A DNA stretch of 64,000 nucleotides, from assembly GCF_025917685.1 (NCBI RefSeq), contig NZ_CP089518.1, positions 1,675,001-1,739,000 on the forward strand, given 5' to 3'. Source of the DNA: Bacillus cereus. Lineage in GTDB: Bacteria > Bacillota > Bacilli > Bacillales > Bacillaceae_G. The first letter of the stretch is position 1, and every line of letters starts with the position of its first letter. This document shows, one piece after another, positions 10,230 to 18,914 of the stretch. The translations under genes and the position numbers were made by a program. The notes under the pieces are model-generated. The model was not told the origin of the DNA and ran no database searches. It worked only from the letters and a program-made list of their open reading frames with translations.

Positions 10230-10364
10230 TTATTTCTTTGTACCTTTACTTTTGTATGGCTTTGCAGCTGCCTTTTTCTTTGCACTTGATTGCCAACGAT
10301 TCCATCCTTTACTTCCTGTACCTTGTCCTACACCTTTTTTCGGTTTTGCTTTCGTTTTGCTCAT
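10230..10364 (-). CDS. Small basic protein, DUF3934-like
   Basis: A 44-residue reverse-strand gene reading MSKTKAKPKKGVGQGTGSKG and then a tryptophan-containing, lysine/alanine-rich tail ending KSKGTKK. A good ribosome site (ACGGAGTG) stands eight bases before the ATG. Fourteen or more lysines make it strongly basic and there is no membrane segment. It resembles the DUF3934 family of short Bacillus proteins that I recall from B. cereus group annotation; function is unknown. Basic composition fits nucleic-acid or ribosome contact, which is only a guess. Confidence 0.8.
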   Translation of the reverse strand: MSKTKAKPKKGVGQGTGSKGWNRWQSSAKKKAAAKPYKSKGTKK

Positions 10365-10522
10365 ATAATCACTCCGTTATATAAAAATCTTATTTAATAA
10401 TAGTCAATGAATTAGAAAATACTCTTGATAAATGACTATGTTTGCTCTAAGTAAAAACAAACTGCTTGAATGCTATAGTATATCATGAAATTGCGAGTAA
10501 ACTGAAAGGAATTACAAATAAA

Positions 10523-10639
10523 ATGAAAATAATAAGAAATACTGCGGATTCTATTTTTCGAACGATCACATTACTGGTTGTGTATATGTTAGTTTCAGTT
10601 AGTGAAATGTTTTTTGGATTGAAGAGACAAAGGAAATAA
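10523..10639 (+). CDS. Possible 38-residue membrane peptide
   Basis: The open frame starts MKIIRNTADSIFRTITLLVV and ends FGLKRQRK. It has one predicted hydrophobic helix (about residues 12-32) flanked by basic ends, a typical small single-pass protein. An AAAGGA motif lies 12 bases upstream, rather far, so translation is uncertain. It is isolated between the reverse DUF3934-like gene and the asnA leader. No family recognised. Confidence 0.45.
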   Translation: MKIIRNTADSIFRTITLLVVYMLVSVSEMFFGLKRQRK

Positions 10640-10708
10640 AAATGTTATATTAAGAACAGTCGGTAAAGGCATAAAATAAAGAATTGAAAAATATTTTAAA
10701 ACTTTTTG

Positions 10709-10736
10709 TTGACTTTATCTATTTTTTGTATAGAAT
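10709..10736 (+). promoter_or_regulatory. Sigma-A promoter for the asnA leader
   Basis: TTGACT, a 16-base spacer and TAGAAT, located some 50 bases upstream of the T-box stem I. The spacing and position make it the obvious start of the asnA transcript. Confidence 0.6.
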
Positions 10737-10744
10737 AATCATTA

Positions 10745-11052
10745 ATAAAATGTTTCAGAGATGTGACAATAAAACGACTATGAAAGGACGAGTAGTAGTA
10801 GGATGTAGTTTAAGCGAGTCAGGGGCGGTGTGAGCCTGATACGAAGCCTATTATGAAGAACCTCCTGGAGTCGCTAACCGAAATCCTTTATAGGAAAGTA
10901 GACTTAGCCGGGAACTTCGCCGTTACAAGAAGAACAGTATCGAGATTTTTTAATCTCCGTACTGTATAAGTGAGCAACCTCTGTTGCTAATTTGGGTGGT
11001 ACCGCGGAACCAAAGTCTTTCGTCCCAGTTTTTGGGAAAGAAGGGCTTTTTT
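10745..11052 (+). ncRNA. T-box leader, Asn specific (AAC specifier)
   Basis: tRNA-sensing leader controlling asnA. It contains the stem I arrangement GGCGGTGTGAG ... ATGAAG-AAC-CTCCTGGAG, in which AAC (10859-10861) occupies the specifier position. The T-box sequence TGGGTGGTACCGCGG lies near 10993-11007. A terminator helix (AAGTCTTTCGTCCC with GGGAAAGAAGGGCTT) and a T run end at 11052. Uncharged tRNA-Asn would pair with the specifier and with the T-box bulge and favour antitermination. An Asn specifier in front of an asparagine synthetase is fully coherent. Confidence 0.93.
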
Positions 11053-11099
11053 TGTTGGCTTTTTTCCACAACATCCAAACATTTTAGGAGGAAACCACC

Positions 11100-12083
11100 A
11101 TGTATCAATCATTAATGACAGTAAGAGAGACTCAAATCGCAATTAAGGAAGTTAAAACATTTTTCGAGGATCAATTAGCAAAACGCCTTGAACTATTCCG
11201 CGTATCTGCACCACTATTCGTAACGAAAAAATCAGGATTAAACGATCACTTAAACGGTGTAGAACGTCCGATTGAATTTGATATGTTACATTCAGGAGAA
11301 GAATTAGAAATTGTTCATTCACTAGCGAAGTGGAAACGATTTGCACTACATGAATATGGATATGAAGCTGGTGAAGGTTTATATACTAACATGAACGCGA
11401 TTCGTCGTGATGAAGAACTTGATGCAACACATTCCATTTACGTTGACCAATGGGATTGGGAAAAAATCGTTCAAAAAGAATGGCGTACTGTAGATTACTT
11501 ACAAGAAACAGTACGAACAATTTATGGAATATTCAAAGATTTAGAAGATCACTTATTTGAAAAATATCCGTTCCTTGGAAAGTATTTACCAGAAGAGGTT
11601 GTTTTCATTACTTCCCAAGAGCTAGAAGACAAATATCCAGAGTTAACACCGAAAGATCGTGAACATGCAATTGCGAAAGAACATGGTGCAGTCTTTATTA
11701 TTGGAATTGGTGATGCACTCCGTTCAGGTGAAAAGCACGATGGACGCGCATCCGATTATGATGATTGGAAATTAAACGGTGACATTTTATTCTGGCACCC
11801 AGTACTACAAGCTTCATTCGAATTATCATCAATGGGAATTCGTGTTGATAGTAAAGCGCTTGATGAGCAGTTAACGAAAACTGGTGAAGATTTCAAACGT
11901 GAGTACGATTTCCATAAAGGTATATTAGAAGATGTACTACCATTAACAATTGGTGGCGGTATTGGACAATCAAGAATGTGCATGTACTTCTTACGTAAAG
12001 CACATATCGGTGAAGTTCAATCTTCTGTATGGCCTGACGATTTACGTGAAGCCTGTAAGAAAGAAAACATTCATCTGTTTTAA
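11100..12083 (+). CDS. asnA: Aspartate-ammonia ligase (asparagine synthetase A)
   Basis: Ammonia-dependent synthesis of asparagine from aspartate with ATP giving AMP. The 327-residue length and class II tRNA-synthetase-like fold motifs match AsnA: FEVSAPLF-type N-terminal strand ([20 protein letters not shown]), [16 protein letters not shown] segment ([16 protein letters not shown]) and the C-terminal [21 protein letters not shown]. The ATG follows TAGGAGGAAACCACC. The upstream Asn T-box makes expression respond to tRNA-Asn charging. It uses aspartate, the substrate that aspA upstream degrades. Confidence 0.97.
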   Translation: MYQSLMTVRETQIAIKEVKTFFEDQLAKRLELFRVSAPLFVTKKSGLNDHLNGVERPIEFDMLHSGEELEIVHSLAKWKRFALHEYGYEAGEGLYTNMNAIRRDEELDATHSIYVDQWDWEKIVQKEWRTVDYLQETVRTIYGIFKDLEDHLFEKYPFLGKYLPEEVVFITSQELEDKYPELTPKDREHAIAKEHGAVFIIGIGDALRSGEKHDGRASDYDDWKLNGDILFWHPVLQASFELSSMGIRVDSKALDEQLTKTGEDFKREYDFHKGILEDVLPLTIGGGIGQSRMCMYFLRKAHIGEVQSSVWPDDLREACKKENIHLF

Positions 12084-12093
12084 TAGAAATATG

Positions 12094-12135
12094 AGGGAGA
12101 GTAGCTCAGGCATAGAGCTATCCTCCCTTTTTTAT
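12094..12135 (+). terminator. Intrinsic terminator after asnA
   Basis: Imperfect long stem GAGGGAGAGTAGCTC/GAGCTATCCTCCC followed by TTTTTT. Confidence 0.85.
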
Positions 12136-12227
12136 TGTGTAAACGAGTGGTTTACAGTGAGTTTTACTAATAGTTTCTTTCTTTTTGATATCCTTTTATG
12201 TAATAATTTGTTAAAGAAGGGGGCGTT

Positions 12228-12799
12228 ATGAGTTTAGGAGAACAACTTAAAAGATTACGAGAGTCAAAAGGGTTTTCGCAGGAAGGTGTCGCTAAAAAGA
12301 TTGGTTTGACAAGGCAAGCGGTGTATAAAGTGAAACTTTAATCAGTGGAGCGATTTATCCCACTGATTATTAGTTGAACCAATCGGGCTTTTATAGGCAG
12401 TTAATCCCATCTGGCTTCCTTGATGTATTTAAAAGCTACGATGGGATTTAGTGCCTGTTAAAGCGGGGTAAATGGGAAAATGATAAAAGCTGTCCGGACA
12501 TTGAAAATTTGATTTTGCTGAGTGAAATGTATAATGTTACACTCGATGAATTAATAAAAGGGAATCAAGATTCAAAAAAGAAAATACATATTGATGAAGA
12601 AGATGAGGATTTTGAGAAAGAGAATGAATTTGGTTTTTATATGGGGTTTGGATTGCTAATTATGAGTGCTTTCATTGATTATGAAAGAATGCAGGTTGTT
12701 GTATTAGGAGTTGTGTTATTCATGATGGTTTTTTACTGGGATGTGAAGAAAGTTATTTTGAATGAATATAGATCGTTTTTTCAAGGGAAAGAGCGATAA
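12228..12799 (+). pseudogene. XRE-family HTH membrane regulator, split by a bcr1-like insertion
   Basis: The 5' part starts at an ATG after AAGAAGGGGGCG and encodes a helix-turn-helix: MSLGEQLKRLRESKGFSQEG, then AKKIGLTRQAVYK. After codon 34 the frame runs into inserted DNA and stops after three more codons. Removing exactly 12330-12472 rejoins AVYK to WENDKSCPDIENLILLSEMY, the standard continuation of an XRE HTH. The restored 142-residue protein would have a DELIKGN linker and two C-terminal membrane helices (GFYMGFGLLIMSAFI and VVVLGVVLFMMVFYW). The present gene can make only a 37-residue fragment, plus perhaps a separate C-terminal piece from an internal TTG. Function before disruption is unknown. 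Confidence 0.88.
12330..12472. mobile_element. bcr1-like repeat element inserted in the HTH gene
   Basis: This 143-bp insert begins GTGAAACTTTAATCAGTGG and ends GCGGGGTAAA. It carries two hairpins: AATCAGTGG/CCACTGATT, and GGCAGTTAATCCCATC paired with GATGGGATTTAGTGCC. It is flanked on the left by ATAAA and on the right by GTAAA, so a TAAA duplication is visible with one mismatch at the fifth base. Known biology: bcr1 is a roughly 155-bp non-coding repeat specific to the B. cereus group, with TTTAT (ATAAA on the other strand) at its ends and documented gene interruptions. It has no coding capacity and must be moved in trans if it is mobile. Confidence 0.8.
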
Positions 12800-12984
12800 G
12801 ATATGTAATGAAAAGTGAGAAGAGTCCGTTATATTTCCTAGGAAAGGATATTACGAATAATTTAATTGTTTTATGATGATTTTTGGATATCGATAATATG
12901 TTAAAAAGCTGTTTGTATAGAGTCTTGAAATCTATGTGTAAAATGATAATAAAGTTATTTAATTTTAAAAGCTCAAACGATCAT

Positions 12985-13012
12985 AACCCCGTTCTAAAGT
13001 TAGGACGGGGCT
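12985..13012. terminator. GC-rich hairpin between convergent genes
   Basis: Stem CCCCGTTCTAA/TTAGGACGGGG (one G-T pair) with a two-base loop. There is no T run on either strand, so it is a weak or non-canonical terminator, or another RNA element. The 12800-13103 gap holds nothing else I can identify. Confidence 0.4.
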
Positions 13013-13103
13013 GAAAATCTAAGTTTTATTGAATAAGAATTTTCTTCAAATATTTTTACTTCAGTAATGTATATTTCAGTAAAGACTTTTTATAAAACAT
13101 TAC

Positions 13104-13556
13104 TTACTTGTTACCGAGTTCTTCCGCTAAACCGACTAAAATGCCTTCGGTTCCACGAATGTAGCAAAGTCGATACGAGTCCTCGTACTGAACTACTTCG
13201 CCAACGAGCTGAGCACCATGCTTAGTAAGTCTGGATACCATTTCGTCAATGTCTTCAACGGTAAACATGACGCGCAAATAACCGAGGGCGTTTACAGGAG
13301 CTGCTCGGTGATCTGCTATAGTAGCTGGGGCGAGAAATCGCGAAAGTTCAATTCGGCTGTGGCCATCTGGGGTAACCATCATAGCAATCTCTACGCACTG
13401 AGAACCGAGTCCGGTTACGCGACCAGCCCATTCACCTTCGACAGTTGCTCTCCCTTCGAGTTTCAAACCAATCTCCTCGAAGAAAGAGATTGCGTTATCA
13501 AGGGATTCTACAACGATGCTGACATTGTCCATTCTTAGTAATTTGTTTTTTGTCAT
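13104..13556 (-). CDS. VOC superfamily protein (glyoxalase/bleomycin-resistance fold)
   Basis: A 150-residue protein with two beta-alpha-beta-beta-beta modules of the vicinal oxygen chelate fold: MDNVSIVVESLDNAISFFEEIG at the N-terminus and VMFTVEDIDEMVSRLTKHGA in the second half. It could be a glyoxalase-type isomerase, a dioxygenase or a binding protein; the substrate cannot be told. SD AAGGAG lies eight bases before the ATG. Base composition looks clearly more GC-rich than neighbouring genes (runs such as CGCGACCAGCCCATTCACC on the plus strand), which may mean recent acquisition. It is a single gene unit facing away from lysC's leader. Confidence 0.87.
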   Translation of the reverse strand: MTKNKLLRMDNVSIVVESLDNAISFFEEIGLKLEGRATVEGEWAGRVTGLGSQCVEIAMMVTPDGHSRIELSRFLAPATIADHRAAPVNALGYLRVMFTVEDIDEMVSRLTKHGAQLVGEVVQYEDSYRLCYIRGTEGILVGLAEELGNK

Positions 13557-13641
13557 TGTCTTTATCTCCTTATATGTAAAAGTGTGTTATCTAATCATCT
13601 CCATAATTATACTATTAAAAAGTTACAAATTCCTTCCAAAC

Positions 13642-13690
13642 AAAAACACCTTGTCACAGTGTAGGAGAATGTGACAAGGTGTTTTTAAGT
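13642..13690. terminator. Strong bidirectional terminator downstream of lysC
   Basis: A perfect 16-bp stem AAAAACACCTTGTCAC/GTGACAAGGTGTTTTT, giving a T run on both strands. On the minus strand it would end lysC transcripts before the VOC gene. The rest of the gap 13691-13908 shows no gene. Confidence 0.8.
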
Positions 13691-13908
13691 ATGTCATATA
13701 GTATCTTGTTAACAAACAATACCGCGACTTCCCTGCAAAATATTTCTACCCTATACGCCATTAAATGGTCCGATTGTTGTATAGAATTAATTGTATTATT
13801 TGAATGACAAATAAATTTCTTGTCACTCTATACAATGTAAACAGCTTTCTATTTATAATAGGAAGGAACTAGATTCATATAATTTATTTTAAGTTTTACG
13901 AGTGGAAA

Positions 13909-14403
13909 TTAACTCATCTGCACTAAAGGCTCAATTTTCGCCATAAATGATTGATGCAGCGCCTCGACACCTGTTACTAAATGAAGGCGGTCAATAACGA
14001 CAGACACTTTAATTTCTGATGTACTTACCATTTTAATATGAATATCTTCTTCTTTTAAAGTAGTGAACATATTCGCAGCAACACCTGGATTAGAGACCAT
14101 ACCAGATCCTACAATTGATACTTTTGCTAAATGATTTTCATATTCTACTGATTCATAGTGAAGTGCTTCTTGGTTTTGTTCCAATACTTCTAAAGTCTCT
14201 CTTAAATCATTAGAGTGAATGGAGAAGGAGAGATGAACAGTTCCTTCATTTGTAATACTTTGAATGATGATATCTACATTAATATGTGCCGCTGCTAATG
14301 TAGAGAAAACGGTTGAAAGTGAACCATGTTCTAATCCTTTCATTGTGACACGCGTAATATTATCCTCAAATGCAATACCTTTAACGATTGATTGTTGTTC
14401 CAT
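13909..14403 (-). CDS. lysC: Aspartokinase beta subunit from an internal in-frame start
   Basis: Within lysC an in-frame ATG (protein MEQQSIVKGIAFEDNITRV) is preceded by AAAGGAGAATGTAAC, as good an SD as those of normal genes here. The product would be 164 residues comprising only the two ACT regulatory domains. In B. subtilis the beta subunit of aspartokinase II is made exactly this way, in phase within the alpha gene, so the call rests on sequence plus a known precedent. Confidence 0.8.
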   Translation of the reverse strand: MEQQSIVKGIAFEDNITRVTMKGLEHGSLSTVFSTLAAAHINVDIIIQSITNEGTVHLSFSIHSNDLRETLEVLEQNQEALHYESVEYENHLAKVSIVGSGMVSNPGVAANMFTTLKEEDIHIKMVSTSEIKVSVVIDRLHLVTGVEALHQSFMAKIEPLVQMS

Positions 14404-15138
14404 GTTACATTCTCCTTTTACAATTGTTCCGTTTTCTTGTGCCATACTTGAGCGAACTTCTAAAACGACATTATGGTTTTTCGCAAACTCAACAGCACGG
14501 GGGTGTAATACACCAGCACCGAGGTTGGCAAGTTCTAACATCTCGTCATAAGAAATTTCATCTAATTTATAAGCATCTTTTACAACTCGTGGGTCCGTCG
14601 TATATACGCCGGTCACATCCGTGTAAATATCACATTTTTTTGCTTTCAGTGCAGCAGCTAATGCAACAGCAGTCGTATCAGAACCACCGCGTCCAAGTGT
14701 TGTAATTTCATGGTCTTCACTGGCTCCTTGGAAGCCAGCTACGATCACAATCGTGCCTTCAGCAAGATAGGACTGTATACGATCTGTATGAATGTCAGTA
14801 ATCCGTGCACTACTATGTACAGATTCTGTCGTAATACCAGCTTGCCATCCGGTTAAGGAAATGGCGTTATAGCCTTTTGCTTGTAGTGCCATCGTTAACA
14901 ATGAAATGGTTACTTGTTCTCCTGTTGATAGAAGCATATCCATTTCGCGTTTACTCGGATTCTCTGTAATAGCGTTAGCAAGTGCTACAAGTTCATCTGT
15001 ACTTTTCCCCATTGCTGAAACGACAGAGACAATGCTATGTCCTCGTTCATATTCTTCAATAATTAAATTTGCTACATGTTGAATGCGTTCGACGCTTCCA
15101 ACAGAAGTACCGCCAAACTTTTGTACAATCGTTTCCAT
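13909..15138 (-). CDS. lysC: Aspartokinase, lysine-regulated class (alpha subunit)
   Basis: Phosphorylates L-aspartate, the first step of the lysine, threonine, methionine and diaminopimelate route. 409 residues. The kinase motif VQKFGGTSVGS is at residues 5-15, the substrate region TLGRGGSDTTAVALAAAL is near 147-164, and two ACT domains follow in the last 150 residues. The ATG has an AGAAGGA site. The leader upstream is a lysine riboswitch, so the gene should be shut down when lysine is plentiful. Size and internal start match B. subtilis aspartokinase II, an alpha2beta2 enzyme. Confidence 0.97.
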   Translation of the reverse strand: METIVQKFGGTSVGSVERIQHVANLIIEEYERGHSIVSVVSAMGKSTDELVALANAITENPSKREMDMLLSTGEQVTISLLTMALQAKGYNAISLTGWQAGITTESVHSSARITDIHTDRIQSYLAEGTIVIVAGFQGASEDHEITTLGRGGSDTTAVALAAALKAKKCDIYTDVTGVYTTDPRVVKDAYKLDEISYDEMLELANLGAGVLHPRAVEFAKNHNVVLEVRSSMAQENGTIVKGECNMEQQSIVKGIAFEDNITRVTMKGLEHGSLSTVFSTLAAAHINVDIIIQSITNEGTVHLSFSIHSNDLRETLEVLEQNQEALHYESVEYENHLAKVSIVGSGMVSNPGVAANMFTTLKEEDIHIKMVSTSEIKVSVVIDRLHLVTGVEALHQSFMAKIEPLVQMS

Positions 15139-15219
15139 TACGAATTCCTTCTTTCGTCCATTTTTAAGAATAGGTTAGGACATATACAAATCCCAATATT
15201 CCTGTAGTTACCAGAGAGA

Positions 15220-15540
15220 AAAACAAAAAACACCATCTCAAATAAGTGAGGATGGTGCTGTTACAGGAAAAGGGAAACAGAAAACGGAGCTAATAAAAAA
15301 ACCGCCAAAAAAGGAATATCATAAAAAATGATATCTCTTTTTTGTAGATAGCTCTTCACACGTACATGTCTGTACATATGACAGTTCTGTTTCTATTCGA
15401 AAACAGCCCCAATCGATAAATGCAGAGAAATTTATCAATTTCGGCAACACTTCCTTTCTTCTAAATTCATAGACATCTCTGTGTCTCCTTTAGAATACTT
15501 ATAAGCGTTGCAACCTCTATCTCACGTTTTAGGCGAGAGT
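15220..15540 (-). ncRNA. Lysine riboswitch (L-box) with terminators, controls lysC
   Basis: Read on the minus strand, the leader carries the L-box core: AGATAGAGGTTGCAACGC, AGTATTCTAAAGGAGA, AGGAAGTGTTGCCGAA, TTGGGGCTGTTTTCG, ACAGAACTGTCAT and GAGCTATCT. P1 is AGATAG (15517-15522 as its complement) paired with CTATCT (15346-15351). Downstream are a hairpin GATATCA/TGATAT followed by T residues and a second hairpin CACCATC/GATGGTG followed by TTTTTTG. Either may be the regulated terminator. A TTGATT/TATTAT promoter lies upstream near 15576-15603. Confidence 0.95.
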
Positions 15541-15719
15541 GTTTGATTTATGAAGTTGTTGGTAACATTTGTTTTATAATAATTTAAATTTTTCAGGGAA
15601 TCAAGTGTTTTATATATATTTTAAAAATTCTATCTTTTTTGAGGGTTATTTTGTGAAAAATGTAGCAAAATAAATTCGGTGCATGTACATTAAAAATATA
15701 GAGCATGGGAGGTGGAAGG

Positions 15720-16628
15720 ATGGGCAAGAAAAAGCCTATTTATGTAGCGACAGAAATGAAAACAACAATGGAGAAATTATGGGAATATACGCAAGAACCG
15801 GACCTACATACAGAGTGGGATGCACGTTTTACAGAAATCTCGTATTTGGAGAAAAAGGAGGGGGAGCCGCAGAAGTTTTTATATAAAACGAATATTGGTT
15901 TCGGACTTGAAATAGCTGGAGAAGGAGAATCGATAGGTGAAGTAAGAAAAGAAACTGGAGAGCGCATGTCTTCTTTAAAATTTTGGACAGACAATCAATT
16001 ATCACTTATACAAATCGGGCGTGGTTATTGGAAATATACACCGAATGAAGAACATATTTATTTTGAGACGCAATATGATTATGATACAAGGCTTGGTCGT
16101 ATAGGAAATGTGATAGATTCATATGTTTTTCGACCTTTATTAGGTTGGGCAACTGCATGGAGTTTTGATGCTCTCAAATTATGGTTAGAAAAAGACCTCC
16201 ATCCTAGTATGTTAATTAGAAGAACGATGACGTATTGGCTCGTTTGCTTTTTATTTGCTTTCGTATGGTTATATCAAGGGGGCGTACCGAAAGTGATTTT
16301 TAGTCATCCAGAGGAAGTGAAGATGCTTTCTGAGTTAATCGGATCGAATGAAAGTAGTATTTCTATACTTAAAATAGTTGGATTTTTAGAAATAATATGG
16401 GGTGTTATGTGGCTATTGCCATTTCAAAAACGAAAGTTGTTTATATTACATATTGTTATGTTAATAGGCTTAACTATAGTGGCAGGAGTTACGAATATCA
16501 CAAGTTTTACGCAACCGTTTAATCCGCTTACATTAAATTTTCTTCTAATAGGGTTATCGATTGTCGGTTATATAAATAGCACTAATTTGCCGAGCGCAAA
16601 AAATTGTAAGAGGAAGAGAAAGGGATAA
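15720..16628 (+). CDS. YndG-like membrane protein (SRPBCC-like N-half, DoxX-like C-half)
   Basis: First gene of a three-gene unit that resembles B. subtilis yndG-yndH-yndJ. About 160 soluble residues resembling a START/SRPBCC fold (MGKKKPIYVATEMKTTMEKL start, WTDNQLSLIQIGRGYWKY middle) precede four membrane helices of DoxX-like character: YWLVCFLFAFVWLYQGG, VGFLEIIWGVMWLLPF, LFILHIVMLIGLTIVAG and LNFLLIGLSIVGYI. I chose the ATG after GGGAGGTGG; an ATG five codons upstream overlaps that SD. 302 residues. The function is unknown; a membrane-associated binding or redox role is only a guess. Confidence 0.75.
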   Translation: MGKKKPIYVATEMKTTMEKLWEYTQEPDLHTEWDARFTEISYLEKKEGEPQKFLYKTNIGFGLEIAGEGESIGEVRKETGERMSSLKFWTDNQLSLIQIGRGYWKYTPNEEHIYFETQYDYDTRLGRIGNVIDSYVFRPLLGWATAWSFDALKLWLEKDLHPSMLIRRTMTYWLVCFLFAFVWLYQGGVPKVIFSHPEEVKMLSELIGSNESSISILKIVGFLEIIWGVMWLLPFQKRKLFILHIVMLIGLTIVAGVTNITSFTQPFNPLTLNFLLIGLSIVGYINSTNLPSAKNCKRKRKG

Positions 16629-16632
16629 ATGT

Positions 16633-17244
16633 ATGGCTAATATTTATGAGAGATTATTAGGAGATACCTATAAAAATCTTCATCCAAAATTACAGAAACG
16701 CTATGAGATTACAGAAAAAAATAGCTTTACTGGAGAAGGGAAGATGGATGAAATTTACGGAGGTTCTTTTTTCGTAAAATTGATATTAAAAATTGCATCG
16801 AAGTTTCGAATGTTTTTCTCTGAGCGGGGGAAGGAAGTGCCATTTACAATACATAATACCGTTGAACGAGATGAACATGGAAAGGAATTTGTGCGGTGGA
16901 ATCGTACTTTTTATTTTCATAATAAGAAAAGGTATTTTAACGCTGTTATGCAGTTGGATGAAGAGAATAATGAAATTTTAGATTATTTTGGCAAACCGCA
17001 TATGCTCGTTTCTACATTGAATTTTTATATTGATGAGGTGGGGGCAATACATATTTCTTCAAAGAAACAATGGTTTTACATGTTCGGAAGAAAAATACCG
17101 TTACCTAGATTTTTATACGGAGATGCAAAAATTGTAGAAAGTTATGATGAAACACTACAATGTTTTCGAATTCATGTACAAGTACGCAATCCGTTAATTG
17201 GTTCATTATTTTCATATAAGGGAACATTTGTGGAGAGGAAATAA
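16633..17244 (+). CDS. DUF4166 protein, YndH-like
   Basis: A 203-residue cytosolic protein beginning MANIYERLLGDTYKNLHPKL, typical of the DUF4166 family. It has no membrane helix and is rich in aromatic residues (IHISSKKQWFYMFGRKIPLP). It starts four bases after the previous stop and ends five bases before the next ATG, so it is certainly co-translated in the three-gene unit. Function unknown; the fixed partnership with DoxX-like and YndJ-like membrane proteins suggests one membrane-associated pathway. Confidence 0.8.
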   Translation: MANIYERLLGDTYKNLHPKLQKRYEITEKNSFTGEGKMDEIYGGSFFVKLILKIASKFRMFFSERGKEVPFTIHNTVERDEHGKEFVRWNRTFYFHNKKRYFNAVMQLDEENNEILDYFGKPHMLVSTLNFYIDEVGAIHISSKKQWFYMFGRKIPLPRFLYGDAKIVESYDETLQCFRIHVQVRNPLIGSLFSYKGTFVERK

Positions 17245-17249
17245 AAAAT

Positions 17250-18872
17250 ATGAAAAATATAATAGTTGGGCTTGCTTGTTATATTATATTTCTAATATAC
17301 GAGTGGTCGAATGTAAACCCTGTTGAAGCAATTATATTGTTATCTATTTTATTATTTATACCGATGTCATTTTGTATTATTGACAAAGAAACAAGAAATG
17401 GATCATATTTATTATTTTATAAATTTGGAGAATTTTTATATCCAATAGCAGCAGTTAGTGCGATGCTAGCTTTCGTAACAAATCATTTCATTTTTGCTCT
17501 TCTTTGGCTTATGTATACTGGGATTATTGCATTATTTGGTGTAAGTAGATTACTAGAAAGAGGATGGAAACCGTTAGAAGAGACAGCTATTGATAGTGCG
17601 TTTATATATTTGTTTTTAGGTGGTTTCTGGTTTTTTGCTTCAGTAGCAAAACTTTCCATTATGCATTTTAGTTCTGACATTGTTTTACTCACAGCTGCAC
17701 ACTTTCATTATTCGGCATTTCTATTGCCGTTATCAGCTGGTTTAATTGGGAGAAAAAGAGAAAAGAGAAGTAAAGTATATGATGCTATTATGTTTATCAT
17801 CGTCATTTCACCTATGACAGTTGCAGTAGGAATTACGTACTCAAGGGTATTTGAATTTTTTGCAGTGTTCCTATATTTATGTGCTATTTATGGTTATGGG
17901 ATTTATGTTTTGCGCACGAAATTTAATGCTATCAGTGCAAAGGTTCTCCTGATCATATCGTCTAGCATACTAATGGTAACAATTATGTTTTCGCTTATAT
18001 ACTCATATGGGAATTTGAAATATGTAATGACGATTACAATTGCACAAATGGTTTGGATTCACGGTGTTGTAAATGGAATTGGAGTAGCGTTACTAGCATT
18101 TGTCGGCTGGATCATTGAAAAGAGTACTCCGAATTATAAATATTACAGGAAACCAATGAGCAGATTAAGAGGAAATGCGACAGTTGGTGAAGCATTTTTA
18201 CATAACAGAAATTTAATAGATAGCAAGGAATACAACGGTTTAGTTGATAAAATGAAGGATTTTCATAGTGAGGCATTTGACATGGCGAAGATTCCTTTAA
18301 GTATTATTCGTTTTTATGAAAATACAAAAGAGTATGAGTTACAATCGCATATTAAATGGACTCGTTGGTTCCGCCCGTTTGCATTTTGCTATGAGAAAAT
18401 GAGTAAGCGTGTAGGACAAATACATTTAGGAATGGGCGACAAGTGGGAAACGATGCATGGCTCTATCATAGGGGTAATAGATGAGAAGGATGGAAGAGAG
18501 AATGTAAGGGCTTGGCTAAGAAAAAATGAAGCAGGAGAATCTATTTTTGTAGCTCTTTACTCAAAACATACATATAAGAATGAGACATACATGAATATTG
18601 GATTACCTTTACCATATTCGAATATGATGGGGGTTTTGAAATTATGTAATAGGAGTAATGATTTAATTATTACTAGTAAGCTGAGAAGAAATGGTAAGGG
18701 GGATGAGGGGATTTATTTACATACTCGTTTCTTTACAATACGTTTACCGTTAGCAGAGACATTTATTATTAAAGAGGGTGCAAATCAAAGGTTAGAAGCT
18801 AACCATAAAATGTGGATATTCGGAATCAAGTTTTTAGAAATTGATTATGAGATTAAGAGATTAAGAGATTAG
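17250..18872 (+). CDS. YndJ-like membrane protein
   Basis: A 540-residue protein with about eight to nine hydrophobic helices in its first 290 residues, followed by a soluble domain of about 250 residues (from RKPMSRLRGNATVGEAFLHN). Length and architecture match the YndJ family of Bacillus. It ends a tight operon with YndG- and YndH-like genes and is followed by a terminator. Function unknown. No catalytic motif is visible to me. Confidence 0.8.
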   Translation: MKNIIVGLACYIIFLIYEWSNVNPVEAIILLSILLFIPMSFCIIDKETRNGSYLLFYKFGEFLYPIAAVSAMLAFVTNHFIFALLWLMYTGIIALFGVSRLLERGWKPLEETAIDSAFIYLFLGGFWFFASVAKLSIMHFSSDIVLLTAAHFHYSAFLLPLSAGLIGRKREKRSKVYDAIMFIIVISPMTVAVGITYSRVFEFFAVFLYLCAIYGYGIYVLRTKFNAISAKVLLIISSSILMVTIMFSLIYSYGNLKYVMTITIAQMVWIHGVVNGIGVALLAFVGWIIEKSTPNYKYYRKPMSRLRGNATVGEAFLHNRNLIDSKEYNGLVDKMKDFHSEAFDMAKIPLSIIRFYENTKEYELQSHIKWTRWFRPFAFCYEKMSKRVGQIHLGMGDKWETMHGSIIGVIDEKDGRENVRAWLRKNEAGESIFVALYSKHTYKNETYMNIGLPLPYSNMMGVLKLCNRSNDLIITSKLRRNGKGDEGIYLHTRFFTIRLPLAETFIIKEGANQRLEANHKMWIFGIKFLEIDYEIKRLRD

Positions 18873-18884
18873 AGGAGAAGTAAG

Positions 18885-18914
18885 AAAAGCTTGGGGAGAT
18901 TCCAAGCTTTTTAT
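18885..18914. terminator. Terminator after the yndGHJ-like operon
   Basis: Stem AAAAGCTTGG/CCAAGCTTTT with a T run on both strands. It overlaps the stop codon of the reverse NUDIX remnant. Confidence 0.8.
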
